Assembly: GCA_003024175.1 (NCBI GenBank)
Contig: MDYQ01000344.1
Coordinates: 1-19,183 of the forward strand
Reading direction: 5' to 3'
Origin: Planoprotostelium fungivorum
Taxonomy: Eukaryota; Evosea; Variosea; Cavosteliida; Cavosteliaceae
Length of the DNA stretch: 19,183 nucleotides
The number at the start of each line of letters is the position of its first letter. Within the stretch, counting starts at the first letter, position 1. The notes beneath the pieces were generated by a model that saw only the letters and a program-made list of their open reading frames with translations, was not told where the DNA came from and did not search any database. The translations under genes were made by a program, and so were the position numbers. Below are positions 1 to 13,073 of this stretch, one piece after another.

Positions 1-2
1 AA

Positions 3-158
3 CAACGAAGGGGAGGAATAAGATACAATTGGAATCATGAGATACCACTATCAATGACTATTGGAGGACCTGAAGGACATAGCCCAATTGAGTTTGGTGG
101 TGTCAAGGTTCACAAAAGAAGGAGAGTATCACTGATGCAAAGAGATCAGATCACATAA
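3..158 (+). CDS. 3'-terminal exon of an unidentified gene (partial)
   Basis: A frame open from the left window edge (first full codon at 3) runs to TAA at 156-158, giving about 51 residues. It includes a basic stretch (VKVHKRRRVSL) and ends QRDQIT. No intron donor is needed, so this reads as the last exon of a gene whose 5' part lies outside the window. The piece is too short to assign a family. The alternative is a chance open frame; the compact gene-dense setting and low stop density favour coding. Confidence 0.4.
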   Translation, partial: QRRGGIRYNWNHEIPLSMTIGGPEGHSPIEFGGVKVHKRRRVSLMQRDQIT

Positions 159-277
159 AGATCTGTGACATCAACCTATTCTATACAATATGTGCAATAT
201 TTTATCAATCTATCGTCACTGATGGAATACTTGATTGCCGGGGGATAGAGAAGGAAAGGTGAGGAGAGAAGAAGGAG

Positions 278-974
278 ATGAGAGTGAAGATGGTCAGGTG
301 TATTTGTGGTGTGAACTGGGGTGATCGTGATCCGTGCGAGACAATCTGTTCGATGAATGAACCCATTCACAATATCTTGGTGAGTCTCATAGCGATCATC
401 ACATCGTGACTTGACGACTCGCCGATCACCAGCGGTGGAGGGGTCCTCCCAACGATCCAGAGAAGTCTTGTGTGATCGTAGAATGCAGACATCACATGAA
501 AGATTCCACCACTCACACACCCAGGTAAGAAGGAAACACGCAGGTCACTCGATGTGCAAGAGGGCACGAGACGATCACTTTGGTATACATATCCACGGGC
601 ATCACCTTCATCTACTCCTGAATGAGGATCACAAAGAAAGATCGAGGATCATCGTTCCAACTCGTCACGAGAACTGCGGAGTGAGAGGGAAGATCTTGTT
701 CGATCGCAATGACGATAAACTCGTAATTCTGACCGAAGGGGAATGAAGAAGTAGAGTGGGCGACATCGAGGTGAAGTGTAGACGATTGGAGGACTGAAGG
801 AGAGGAGGAGTCAACGAGACGCAGAAGAGGATCCAATTGTCTCTGGAGACGTTGAGTGACATATCAAATCGACAGAATGAATTCAGAGCATTAGAAGACG
901 AGGTGAAGTGCAGAAGAGAAGATTGGCCAAAACAGCGTCAGTTGCACGGACGTGACCACCGACCCGAGGTTTAA
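278..974 (+). CDS. Possible small multi-intron gene, hypothetical protein (~130 aa)
   Basis: Seven exons splice in phase on the plus strand: 278-379, 433-524, 561-582, 637-680, 755-770, 825-902 and 936-974 (TAA). The introns are 53, 36, 54, 74, 54 and 33 nt and all GT-AG, like those of the secure genes in this window. The product starts MRVKMVRCICGVNWGD and contains a segment KDRGSSFQLVTRTAE. It ends in a helical, coiled-coil-like stretch (KRIQLSLETLSDISNRQNEF). The middle and end loosely recall the last strand and helix of a PH domain, but this was not established. The start (278, or ATG 290) and the 16-nt exon are the weakest points. Open antisense frames also cross this region, so strand assignment is not certain. 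No function is proposed. Confidence 0.4.
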
Positions 975-1316
975 CTATGAGGAAGATACAGATTAATCCC
1001 TGTAATTACTGGTGCCCGTCTTCGACACCCACAACGTAATTCGTAATAGATCTATATGGCATATTTGTCAAACAGATCACAGGAAGCGTGTGTTGAGTTG
1101 TAGACAAATGCACTAGAATACCTACCCTCTTTTTATATGATGTAAGTCAACGCCTGTGTCCGAGGGTTCTTGCCCATCCTCAGATTTATTTAAATTCAAC
1201 ACGCTTCCTTTGGGATGGCCATCTTCTCTCTCCTCTTCTCTCCCGCATCCACTCTCCTCACACTCGACTCCCTTTGTTGATTGTATTTCTCCTCCTGGGT
1301 TCAGTTAGATCCACGC
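975..1316. other. Intergenic region, no convincing gene
   Basis: No spliced or unspliced coding model could be supported here. It probably holds the 3' flanks of the plus-strand gene to the left and the convergent minus-strand MYRF-like gene to the right. The only structure seen is an imperfect inverted repeat (about 1081-1096 against 1196-1209). Confidence 0.5.
1081..1209. repeat. Imperfect inverted repeat pair
   Basis: AGGAAGCGTGTGTTGA at about 1081-1096 pairs with TCAACACGCTTCCT at 1196-1209, with a two-base slip and about 100 bp between the arms. It could be the remnant of a small foldback element or be fortuitous. No flanking duplication is obvious. Confidence 0.3.
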
Positions 1317-1322
1317 TTTATT
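1317..1322 (-). terminator. Poly(A) signal AATAAA of the MYRF-like gene
   Basis: TTTATT on the plus strand is AATAAA on the minus strand. It lies about 15 nt past the TGA of the MYRF-like gene (1339-1337), implying a very short 3' UTR. Confidence 0.55.
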
Positions 1323-1336
1323 GGAGAACAAACTCC

Positions 1337-4309
1337 TCACCTCGGTCTCCTGATTTTGCTAGAGCGGCACCACACGAAAGAGCCCCACACGAGGGAGAGG
1401 ACGAGGAAGACAACACCGATGGTGATGAGGGACACCTCATACCCGGGTGGCTTTCGATCCAGCAGTAAGACTGTGACATGCAACTGCCCCGAGGTGTTAT
1501 CCCCTGGTGAAGAGGGCTGGAGGGGGAACCACCGGTCCAGGAGCTCTCCGCTCGTAAGGTTGGCGATAGGAATCACCACTGTTCCCATGCGTCGTGGTCC
1601 ATAGTCGGGGTTGTTGTCTTGATCGAACACCACGTAGGTCAGTTCAACGGTCGACGGATCTAACGGTCTGCTCTGCGTCAGAATGCAGAGAGATGAGATG
1701 CTCACAGAGAGAAGGTCTGACCCCACACGGGTTGGGTAGTGTTCCATCGAGTGGCTGTTTGGTAGACGTCTGCTCCAATGTCTACCTCAACATAGGGATC
1801 TGCTGCTCCAGAAGCATCCATCTGCTTCAGTCCACTGGCTCCCAGAACTGGACTGAGTTAAAGAGTGAACGAGAGAGGACAAACAGAGGACATCAGAGAC
1901 AGATGATCAAGAGAAGAGACTCACTCTCAGTGTGCAGAGTCTGGTCAGCGGCAAAGAGTAACATGCCCAGCGTGATACTTCCAAAAACGAGCATGAGGAG
2001 ACCGATGATGAAGATGATGATGGTACCAAAGCGCATTCCGATCAACTTGGGAAGGGTGTCTGGGGTGATCTTGTGTTTCAGTCTCCACAGAAATTTCCCA
2101 ACCTTGGAGTTTGGCTCTACATCCTCGTCGTCGAACATGTTCTGATCGATGGCCTCCAATTTGTGTCTCAACTCTGCCAGTTCCTTGTCCACTCCCTCCT
2201 GTCTCGCTTGGTTCTCTGTCGATTGCTGCTTGAAGGCCTCGATCAGTATGGGCACGATCTCCGCATAAGACACCGACAGCAGCCCCGTCTCTTTGTCTTC
2301 GTAGACGATCTCGGGAACCACCTTCTGGACCTACTCCTCTCAGTCGTGACTTCCTCTTCACTTCACCTGCTGGGCGATGAGTCCAATGACTCTGCGTCCT
2401 CCCGTCTCGTGACCGATCCCAACGTCGTTCTTCCACGTGTAACTCCTTCCCTCTAGTTGAGAGATGATGTTCACGGCATCCGTCAGCTCTTGCAAGTTTG
2501 CCTTCAGTCGGAGATCTGAGAATTGAATGAAGGCGTGGGCCTTCACCACTCCGTTGACCTTCAGACTGCCGGGGAGGGTGGTCGTGGAATCAGGAGAGTA
2601 GTATCCGTTCGCGTTGTACTCGGCTCCTGACTCGGGGGAAGAGATGATCTGCTTCCTCTTGTTCGGGTTGAACGTCTGGCCTTGCTGGTTCCCTCCGTTA
2701 CCGTACATCTGTGTCATTCAGTCATCGTGAAGTCTACCCTCCAATGACATATGCACAGTGTAGATCACAAGATACGATGAGAGGAGGTGGATGATCCCAC
2801 CTTGATGTCGGTCATCTCGTAATCATCAAAGCCACCGTGTGCGTTGGGTTGTATGTAGACACTGTGAGGCTTGTTGTTCTGGTGAAATTGCTGCTGCATC
2901 ATGGCCTGTCTCTGATTCTCCATCTCGTTGTAATCGTTGGGTGAACTCATGTATCCAGGTGAGCTGCCTGAGCCTTGCATCTGAAAACTACGATCGTCGG
3001 CGATGGAATGAAGTTCGTAGTTGCTGTACATGCTGGGCCCGTTCTGCATCTCAAATCCTCCCATCTTTCCTTGATTTTGTGCGTTCGGGGGTACCTTGAC
3101 CTGCTGTTGTTGTTGCTGTTGTTGTTGCTGTTGATGATGCTGTTGGTACTGATTGTGCATGGGAATTTGAGCTGCCTGTTGTTGCTGACCGTGTTGAACG
3201 GACGCGAGGAGCGTAGAGATGGTGGTGGAATTACTGCCCATAGGTGTGGCTGTGGGGTGATGAGCTTGTGGTGCCATCTGAGGAGCTGGACGGGCTCTGG
3301 CCTTGTCGTTGGTGGTTCTCCGCTGTGGAGCTGCATTACTTCCGTTTCTGGAAGCCTCTGCGGGATGATCGTTATTCCTCTGAGTGGCCACTGATGTATG
3401 GTTGGGGAGTGAGGAAGGTAATTCAGAGAGGGTGATCACTGTGAAGGTTGGTCGATTGCACGAAGAGATCAACTCACTCTGCTCCCCCGGGCTGGAGTAC
3501 TCTTCACTCGATGCAGGACTGGCCGTGTGGTCACTATCCACTCTGAAGAAAGTGAGAAGAGCATTATGAAGATGATGGATCACCTGGTCTTTCCATTGTT
3601 ATGTGCAGAAAATTCTACGGACCGCCCGATGAGAACTCTTCCGCTCATCTTGAGCACGGCCCAAAATTGGAGGCGCTTGCAGACACGGTCCAACTTGAGT
3701 TCAATTTCAAGCAAATGGAAGCCTCCCGTCTCTGCGGGTGCCCTTTCGACTGTCGGGCCGATGGTGAAGCCTTCATTACGATTGTGTGCGAGACGTTGTT
3801 CGATGATTTGTTGGGCAGAATGAGCACCAGAAATGTCTGCAAGGAAGACGTCCACATCACTCTGTCTGAAACTATGCTGCGATCTCACATCCAGCTTTAA
3901 CCATTTTCCCTTTCCTGTCGGGAACTTTTAATGAACCCCGAAGAGGAGTAGAATCGTTCTTACCTTTCGTGACCCGAATAGCCGAGTGCTTCTCTACTTG
4001 TGTCCAGATACCTTTACAACCTCTCGGCTTATGATACAAAATACATTCGAACTCTCGACCAGCATTCTGGTTGTCTGAATTGTTGCTGTCTCGAATGGTT
4101 CTCGCTGCTGCTGGTTCTTTGACGAATTCAGAGGAGAAACCATCCAGATCGATCTCCAAAGGCTCCAAAGCGGTACCGTTGTAATAATCTTCTTCTGCTG
4201 AGAGATGTGTGCCATGTGAGTCGTTGTTGACAAACTTGAGGTCCTCCCCGAACAGATTCAGATCATGATCTGAAGAGGTAGAGCCGCCGCTCCAACTACT
4301 GGAGTCCAT
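1337..4309 (-). CDS. MYRF-like self-cleaving membrane-tethered transcription factor with a C2 domain and two membrane segments
   Basis: Seven exons (4309-3964, 3914-3584, 3542-2801, 2708-2367, 2324-1925, 1847-1706, 1670-1337) splice in phase to 878 aa. Residues 1-85 are acidic and Ser-rich. Residues 86-225 form a globular region of unknown family, possibly a beta-sandwich DNA-binding domain. Next comes a low-complexity segment with an 11-Gln run. Residues ~520-620 match the Peptidase_S74 intramolecular chaperone of MYRF, including SDLRLK with Ser537 and Lys542 at the spacing of the MYRF Ser-Lys dyad. A predicted coiled coil (~615-650) leads to TM1 (~686-712). Residues ~722-838 look like a C2 domain (MDASGAADPYVEV, VFDQDNN), followed by TM2 (~848-868) and a basic tail. 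MYRF proteins trimerise in the ER, cleave themselves and release the N-terminal half to the nucleus; that mechanism is inferred here. The C2-TM2 tail is unlike animal MYRF. Confidence 0.85.
3101..3147 (-). repeat. CAG/CAA trinucleotide tract encoding polyglutamine
   Basis: Reading the minus strand this tract encodes two His and 11 consecutive Gln, with more Gln and His just before, inside exon 3 of the MYRF-like gene. The codons are mixed CAA/CAG. Such tracts are common in amoebozoan transcription factors and lie in the disordered part between the N-terminal domain and the S74 domain. Confidence 0.85.
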
Positions 4310-4642
4310 TTTTTGTAATACACTATCAGTGGTATCCTCTTATAGTGCGGCCCCTGTTGGTTTCAAAGCAGCTTCTGATCTATGTTCCGTTTTATAAAAC
4401 CCCCGCAAAAATTTTCCTTCTTCGGGCTCTTGACTTTCGGCTTATATCGCTAACACATCCATCCAACACATCGTCAACACGTTTCAGAGGGACCATTCTT
4501 CACCGCACCATCATCTATATACCTCCCAACTCTTCGGGCGCAAAGGGAATTGGTGGCCACACGATACAGCCGGCATTGTAGATCTTGCTGTCAAATTGGT
4601 GTTGAGGTGACAGCGGTTTTCAAGGGCGAGCAGCAAGCGTCG
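4310..4642. promoter_or_regulatory. Divergent promoter between the MYRF-like and kinase genes
   Basis: These 333 bp separate the start codons of two divergently transcribed genes and must hold both promoters and 5' leaders. A TATA-like palindrome TTTATAAA sits at 4392-4399, about 85 nt upstream of the MYRF-like ATG, and could be read on either strand. C-rich and CA-rich stretches (about 4440-4530) lie on the kinase side. No transcript data support a start site. Confidence 0.5.
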
Positions 4643-5789
4643 ATGGAAGAACTCAACAGCATTCCAAGAAGAAGGGAGAGGATTGATGAATTCTACACCA
4701 TTGGAGCGAAGTTAGGAAAGTGAGTGGGATGCAGCATCACCAGCTGATTGAGTTGAAGGGGCTCGTTTTCTGTGGTCTTTGAAGGAACGGAGCGGTCAAC
4801 AGGAATCAAATATGCAGTCAAGGTGCGAATTATTCAGATGAAGTGTGCTGAATTTCTAGGTTATCAAACGGAGCCTCATCAAACAGAAACTGTTGGACAG
4901 AGAAATCGAGATCATGACCTCTCTGCGACATCCGAACATCCTCTTCTGCAAAGAGGTCTACGAAGATGATGAGAGCATATTTCTCATATTAGAACTGTGA
5001 GAGATTGATCACCAGCATCGTTGAATGGATTTAGGATCAAAGGAGGAGAATTATACGATAAGATCGTAGACCAGGGAGAATACAGTGAAGAAGAGAGTAG
5101 AAGAATCGTCAGACAGATCGTGGATGCAGTGGAATATCTCCATCAAAATGGCATCGCTCACCGTGATCTGAAGGTGAGATTGAGATCATCTGATCATCAT
5201 GAATGTCTCAAAGAGAAAAGCCAGAGAACATCCTTTGTGAAATTTTACCTGGGTCAACTGAGGAACTGCAACTCATTCACATCAAAGTGGCCGATTTTGG
5301 TGAGACCGTTGTTGCACGATGAAGATTTGAATTAAATCACGGTCAGGGTTGAGTAAGATGTTCTCACGGGAGGATCTATTCACAAAATGCGGTTCACCGA
5401 TCTATGTGGGTGCGTTCACTCGTGAAGAAGGTGATCTGAGATGATTTCAGCCCCGGAGGTAATCAGCTCTAAACCATACGATCAATCAGTGGACTTGTGG
5501 AGCATCGGGATCATCACCTACGTCCTCTTGACGGGCTGTTTTCCCTTCTACGAAGAGAAGAAAAACTTTAAAATATTGTACGAGAAGATATCCAACGTTC
5601 GCTACGAATTTCCATCTGATCCACAACTGTCTACCGAAGGTGAATCCATTCATTCGACCTTCTTGACCATCCACAGCGAGGGATTTTGTATCGAGACTGT
5701 TGGTGCGAGAGGGGAAGGACAGAATGACACCTCAGCAATGTAAAGAACACCCTTGGCTGCAGAATAGGCATCAGAAAGACCGGACATAA
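4643..5789 (+). CDS. CaMK-like serine/threonine protein kinase
   Basis: Eight exons (4643-4719, 4759-4822, 4860-4996, 5035-5173, 5221-5299, 5347-5409, 5451-5639, 5677-5789) with seven introns of 37-47 nt splice to 286 aa, essentially a bare kinase domain. The glycine loop is LGKGSFSVVFEG. The ATP-anchoring lysine is K47 (YAVK) and the alpha-C glutamate is probably E62. The catalytic loop is HRDLKPEN (135-142) and the metal-binding DFG is at 164-166. T178 in FTKCGSPIYVAPE is a candidate activating site. DxWSxGxxxYxLLxGxxPF and the terminal KDRMTPQQCKEHPWL are typical of the CaMK group (CaMKI/DCLK/PSKH-like). All catalytic residues are present, so it should be active. There is no calmodulin-binding tail: the stop follows the last helix within about ten residues. 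The C-terminal exon is duplicated downstream (see 5713-6196). Confidence 0.92.
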
Positions 5790-6196
5790 ACAGACATTCT
5801 ATAAAGATGGAAGTTGTGGGCTTTTGAATTTCTGAGAAGGAGCGAAAGACTTTTCGAGGAAGAATCCCTCGGGCGAGATCGCGCACATCACATCACTGAA
5901 ACAAGATGCTGCGATTTGTGAACAAGGTGGTAATCAGACATGATCCTGTGGNAAGGACAGAATGACACCTCAGCAATGTAAAGAACACCCTTGGCTGCAG
6001 AATAGGCATCAGAAAGACCGGACATAAACAGAGATTCTTTGAAGTATGAATTGTTCAGTTCTGGGCTTTTGAATTTCTGAGAAGGAGCGAAAGACTTTTC
6101 GAGGAAGAATCCCTCGGGCGAGATCACGCACATCACATCACTGAAACAAGATGCTGCGATTTGTGAACAAGGTGGTAATCAGACATGATCCTGTGG
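5713..6196. repeat. Direct duplication of the kinase 3' end / mL53 5' end, joined by one N
   Basis: Copy 1 (5713-5950) and copy 2 (5951-6196) both run from the last kinase codons through the intergenic gap to the 15th codon of mL53. They are nearly identical in the coding parts. They differ by one substitution (GATCGCGCAC against GATCACGCAC) and by one short divergent block in the intergenic gap (about 5789-5820 against 6027-6063). The single ambiguous base at 5952 lies exactly at the junction. This pattern suggests two alleles or contig ends that failed to merge, rather than a genomic duplication. Confidence 0.85.
5906..5951 (+). pseudogene. Truncated first copy of the mL53 start (duplication product)
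   Basis: ATG at 5906 begins the same 15 residues as the intact mL53 gene (MLRFVNKVVIRHDPV) and then runs into the N at 5952 and the repeated kinase tail. It cannot make a protein as assembled. It should be read as part of the duplicated or allelic segment, not as a separate gene. Confidence 0.75.
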
Positions 6197-6686
6197 TCAA
6201 AGAATCTCGTTCAGCAAGGTAGATTACAAAAAATTCATTTCGAAATCATTAACATGTGATAGCGCTTTGACAAAGATCATCTCAACCTCTCCTAAGATTC
6301 AAAGCGATAGTTCAAAGGCAGTGTTTGATATGGTCGCCGTCAACTCCAATTTGGAGAAGACATTTGTTGAAGTCCACTTCAGTGCGTATTTGTACTCATC
6401 TTCCACTCACCCGAGATAGTTAATGGACAGAAATTGAACATGAGCCCATTGAAATTAAATGTTACAAACATGATCGACAAGATGAAAGAGGTGCAAGACA
6501 AGATCGCAATGGAGCACATATTGAAAGAATTCCCTGAGGGAGTGAGCTGTTATGGAAAATCATCTGTACAGCCGGTGCTGAGCCACATAGGTTGAGGAAG
6601 ACATTGCTCAATACTTCACGCCACCAAATAAAGAAGACAAGAAGAAGGATGCAGCTAAAGGAGGAAAATCAAAGGGAAAGAAATAA
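6151..6686 (+). CDS. MRPL53: Mitochondrial large-subunit ribosomal protein mL53 (yeast Mrpl44 family)
   Basis: Four exons (6151-6218, 6263-6381, 6420-6541, 6591-6686) with introns of 44, 38 and 49 nt splice to 134 aa. The N-terminus MLRFVNKVVIRHDPVVKES matches the start of mL53/Mrpl44, where a short aromatic/basic strand is followed by an F-x-P/D-P-x-x-K-E motif. The second half has the expected core strand and helix (VEVHFINGQKL, then KLNVTNMIDKM). The C-terminus is a lysine-rich tail (KGGKSKGKK). The protein is a small thioredoxin-fold-like component of the mitochondrial 54S/39S subunit. It starts only about 117 bp after the kinase stop in each copy of the junction. The assignment rests on recalled family similarity and is good but not certain. 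Confidence 0.8.
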
Positions 6687-6687
6687 A
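6682..6687 (+). terminator. Poly(A) signal overlapping the mL53 stop codon
   Basis: AATAAA at 6682-6687 contains the TAA stop (6684-6686) of mL53. If used, cleavage would leave a 3' UTR of only tens of bases, in keeping with the compact layout. Confidence 0.4.
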
Positions 6688-7341
6688 CATCCCCTATCGA
6701 TCCACCATAAGCTTATAGATCAAGTGTGTCTGGTGGTGCCAATTTATTCAGATACATCATCTATCCTACCACTAACACGCCAATTCACGATCATTTATGC
6801 ATAATCGTGATTGAACCGCCACTTGATAGTCCGACTCATCAGTGGTACCATTCGTGGATCTACGAGTCATACATGAATCGATCAGTGGGCAGGCCACAAG
6901 GAACGATTATAGACATTGAACACATCTTCGTGTAGTCTCTACGACGTGTAAGTATCTTCATGGTCGCCTTACCCAACGGAAAGAAGGATCTTTCCGCTCA
7001 CACCGTGGGATTGGCCTGTAAGGATTCTACAGTACCAAGCCTACAGTCCACCCTCGAAGAAGCTGACTTGCTTCGTCGACAATCGCGCACGTCTCAACAT
7101 CAACAACAAAGAGCCGTCGAGAAGCATGAACGAGAGATTTCCTTCCGTTCGTAGAAAGACATGAGTTCCAAACTTAACAGAGTTTTCCCCTGTCCCTGAC
7201 CTGCTCTGTCAGCGTAGTGCATGGCTACCAACTGAGCTGCTCACATAATGATGATAATGGTGGACTACAACAGTGGTTTGGAATCTTCTCTGCTTTTTCC
7301 AACGAGCAGGCCGATCTGATTCGCAACCACAATCTCATAAC
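6688..7341. other. Intergenic stretch between mL53 and the DEAH helicase
   Basis: This stretch is AT-richer than its neighbours. It contains an imperfect hairpin (arms at about 6781-6791 and 6804-6813, CAATTCACGAT against ATCGTGATTG) and one possible short ORF (6960-7154). The 3' part must include the promoter and leader of the helicase. No other coding model was supported. Confidence 0.5.
6960..7154 (+). CDS. Possible small ORF, hypothetical protein (64 aa)
   Basis: ATG at 6960 opens 64 codons to TAG. The product begins MVALPNGKKDLSAHTVG and has a helical Gln/Arg/Glu-rich second half (RTSQHQQQRAVEKHEREI), so composition is protein-like. A GTAG donor overlapping the stop with an acceptor near 7180 could extend it. 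It matches no family I recognise. It may instead be part of the helicase 5' leader. Confidence 0.3.
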   Translation: MVALPNGKKDLSAHTVGLACKDSTVPSLQSTLEEADLLRRQSRTSQHQQQRAVEKHEREISFRS

Positions 7342-11355
<4,014 letters not shown>

Positions 11356-11700
11356 ATCTGGGTGTAATTGTTTTCTTCAGTCTAGAATTGTTCATCATCA
11401 CCTAATTCCTCGACTCATGACGATCTACTGTCCGTGCAGAATTGTGTGTCGCACACACCTCGTTTGCACGAATACCAGGTGATTTCCAATACCCACTTGT
11501 TGTTCTCCATCCGTGTCTGCCCCTCATATATTGAATAAAATATAGAGAAACGGGCGAGGGCTATCACAGACAGACAACGAAGCACCCTCAGTGGAAAGGA
11601 TGGTTTTCAGATGTGTAAATAAATGAACGGAAAATCGAACGAGGGAAAAAACAGAGCAGCATCAAGAGACATACACGATTGAGCCCATAGAGTAGACGCA
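11356..11700. other. Intergenic region: helicase 3' flank and Cut8-like gene promoter
   Basis: A candidate poly(A) signal (AATAAA, 11534-11539) lies about 180 nt past the helicase stop. The last ~120 bp before ATG 11701 are A-rich and purine-rich and probably hold the leader of the next gene. No coding potential was found. Confidence 0.5.
11534..11539 (+). terminator. Candidate poly(A) signal of the helicase gene
   Basis: AATAAA within an AT-rich stretch (CATATATTGAATAAAATATAG) downstream of the helicase stop at 11353-11355. It is the only canonical hexamer in the first 200 bp after the stop. Confidence 0.4.
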
Positions 11701-13052
11701 ATGTTCGAAATAGAGACCGAGAATGAGGTCGGTTCAATGTTTGATACTTCCGATTTGATCTTCAACATCGTCGTAACGGTTGATTCCGCACAGGTATTAG
11801 ATTATTCGGGACTGGTGGATGAATTTAACATCAGCGAAGAGGATTCTCCCTCTGATGTATTCAAATTTGACGATGATCTCCTTCAAGAATCACAGATTGG
11901 AGAAGATGTAGAGATTCAAGGTGAAGAAATCTTGCATGTATTCTATCATTGGGCCCGTATTTGATATCCGTCGTCTATATTGCGCGTGCTGCTGTCTATG
12001 ATGTCAACAATTCGACACAGGGGTGGATGATATCTCTGCGAGCGAAGACGGTAAGAGAGATTGGGTCTGCCCCTTCCCAGGTTGCGGAGCGTCCTACGTA
12101 GCGAAACAATCTCTGAACAAGCACTGGGATAAGAAACATCCTGGACAAGAGATTCCACAACAGTTTCGAACCAAGAAGAGGAAATTACAAGAGATCACTT
12201 TAACGAAGAGAAAGGTGAGAGATGTGGAAGAATGTGATTGATAAAGAGCAGAAGCCTTCGTTGAGACAAGTGCTGAGGGTGTTTGATAAATCTCAATTGG
12301 TGGATATCATCTGTAACATAGCCAAGCTACCCGTCCACATCCCATCGAAACCACAACCCACAACCAACACGCCCAACAACTCTTCCTCTAACACATGCAG
12401 ACCGGGTACACCGCTCTGTGATATGATCTTCTCCATGCTTCCAGAGCCTGACTTGACACACAACGAGAGAGAGATGGAGTCCATCCTCACTCAGATGTGG
12501 AAATCCTTCCCGCATCCTCCGTATGGAACGAACCGCGACAACTTCGCCTTCAAAAGAGTTCAACCACACCTGGCCCATTTCAAGGTTCGTCGCTGTTGAT
12601 CGAGTCCTCTCTCATCTGAATACTGAGAGTGGTTAGTCAGTCGTCATCGGACAACTGAAGAACATGTCATCATCTCAGAACTGGACGGCCACCTTGGATT
12701 TCTTGGTGGTGAGTGGATGTCGAATATGAAGATTGAGGGTGATAGGTGGCATGTAAGAAGACACACGGTCTACCCATATGGGACGATGTAAATAATAACA
12801 AGATGCGGATTGATCTCTGGAACACACTGTTGAAGACATACCAAGAGGTACTGTACACGATCCAATTGATCTGAATCGATGTCAGCTGGTATGTCGAGCA
12901 GACAACATCGAACCACACAAATGGGAGACCGCCACGGTGGAGTGAGTTTCAAATCGACATGCTATCGATTGATCCTCCGCAGACTCAGTCAATACCCCGA
13001 GATGAACGGCACAGCACAGGAGACACCACCGTTTCTCATCCCAGATAAATGA
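11701..13052 (+). CDS. C2H2 zinc finger fused to a Cut8/Sts1-like nuclear proteasome-tethering domain
   Basis: Seven exons (11701-11920, 12021-12214, 12249-12584, 12637-12708, 12746-12847, 12886-12941, 12983-13052) splice to 349 aa. Residues 1-87 are strongly acidic. A C2H2 finger follows with C90, C95, H108 and H113 (C-x4-C-x12-H-x4-H), then a basic cluster KKRK (125-128) that could be a nuclear localisation signal. From ~139 the sequence resembles the Cut8/Sts1 fold: DKSQLVDIICNIAKL, then LPEPDL, a helix ending in SFPHPPYG, and DNFAFKRVQPHLAHF. In Sts1 the same order appears as a KNQLQQLL-like helix, a helix before IPY, and DYAFVRMKP. Cut8/Sts1 proteins anchor 26S proteasomes in the nucleus or at its envelope. 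The finger upstream is unusual and suggests DNA or chromatin contact; that is inference. The first intron (100 nt) is the join to verify. Confidence 0.7.
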
Positions 13053-13073
13053 TACTGTCCATCTTTATATTCT

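Noticed and set aside
176-862. Several open frames on the minus strand at the left end (for example 520-176, 567-367 and 836-612).
   Set aside because: They could not be joined through introns in a consistent phase, and the opposite strand gives a phase-consistent spliced model. They are treated as antisense shadows, with the strand caveat noted in the feature.
2765-3583. A separate gene starting at the ATG within the polyQ ORF (MIHHLHNALLTF...).
   Set aside because: The first residues are intronic (3583-3543). The exon proper starts at 3542 and is in phase with the upstream exon.
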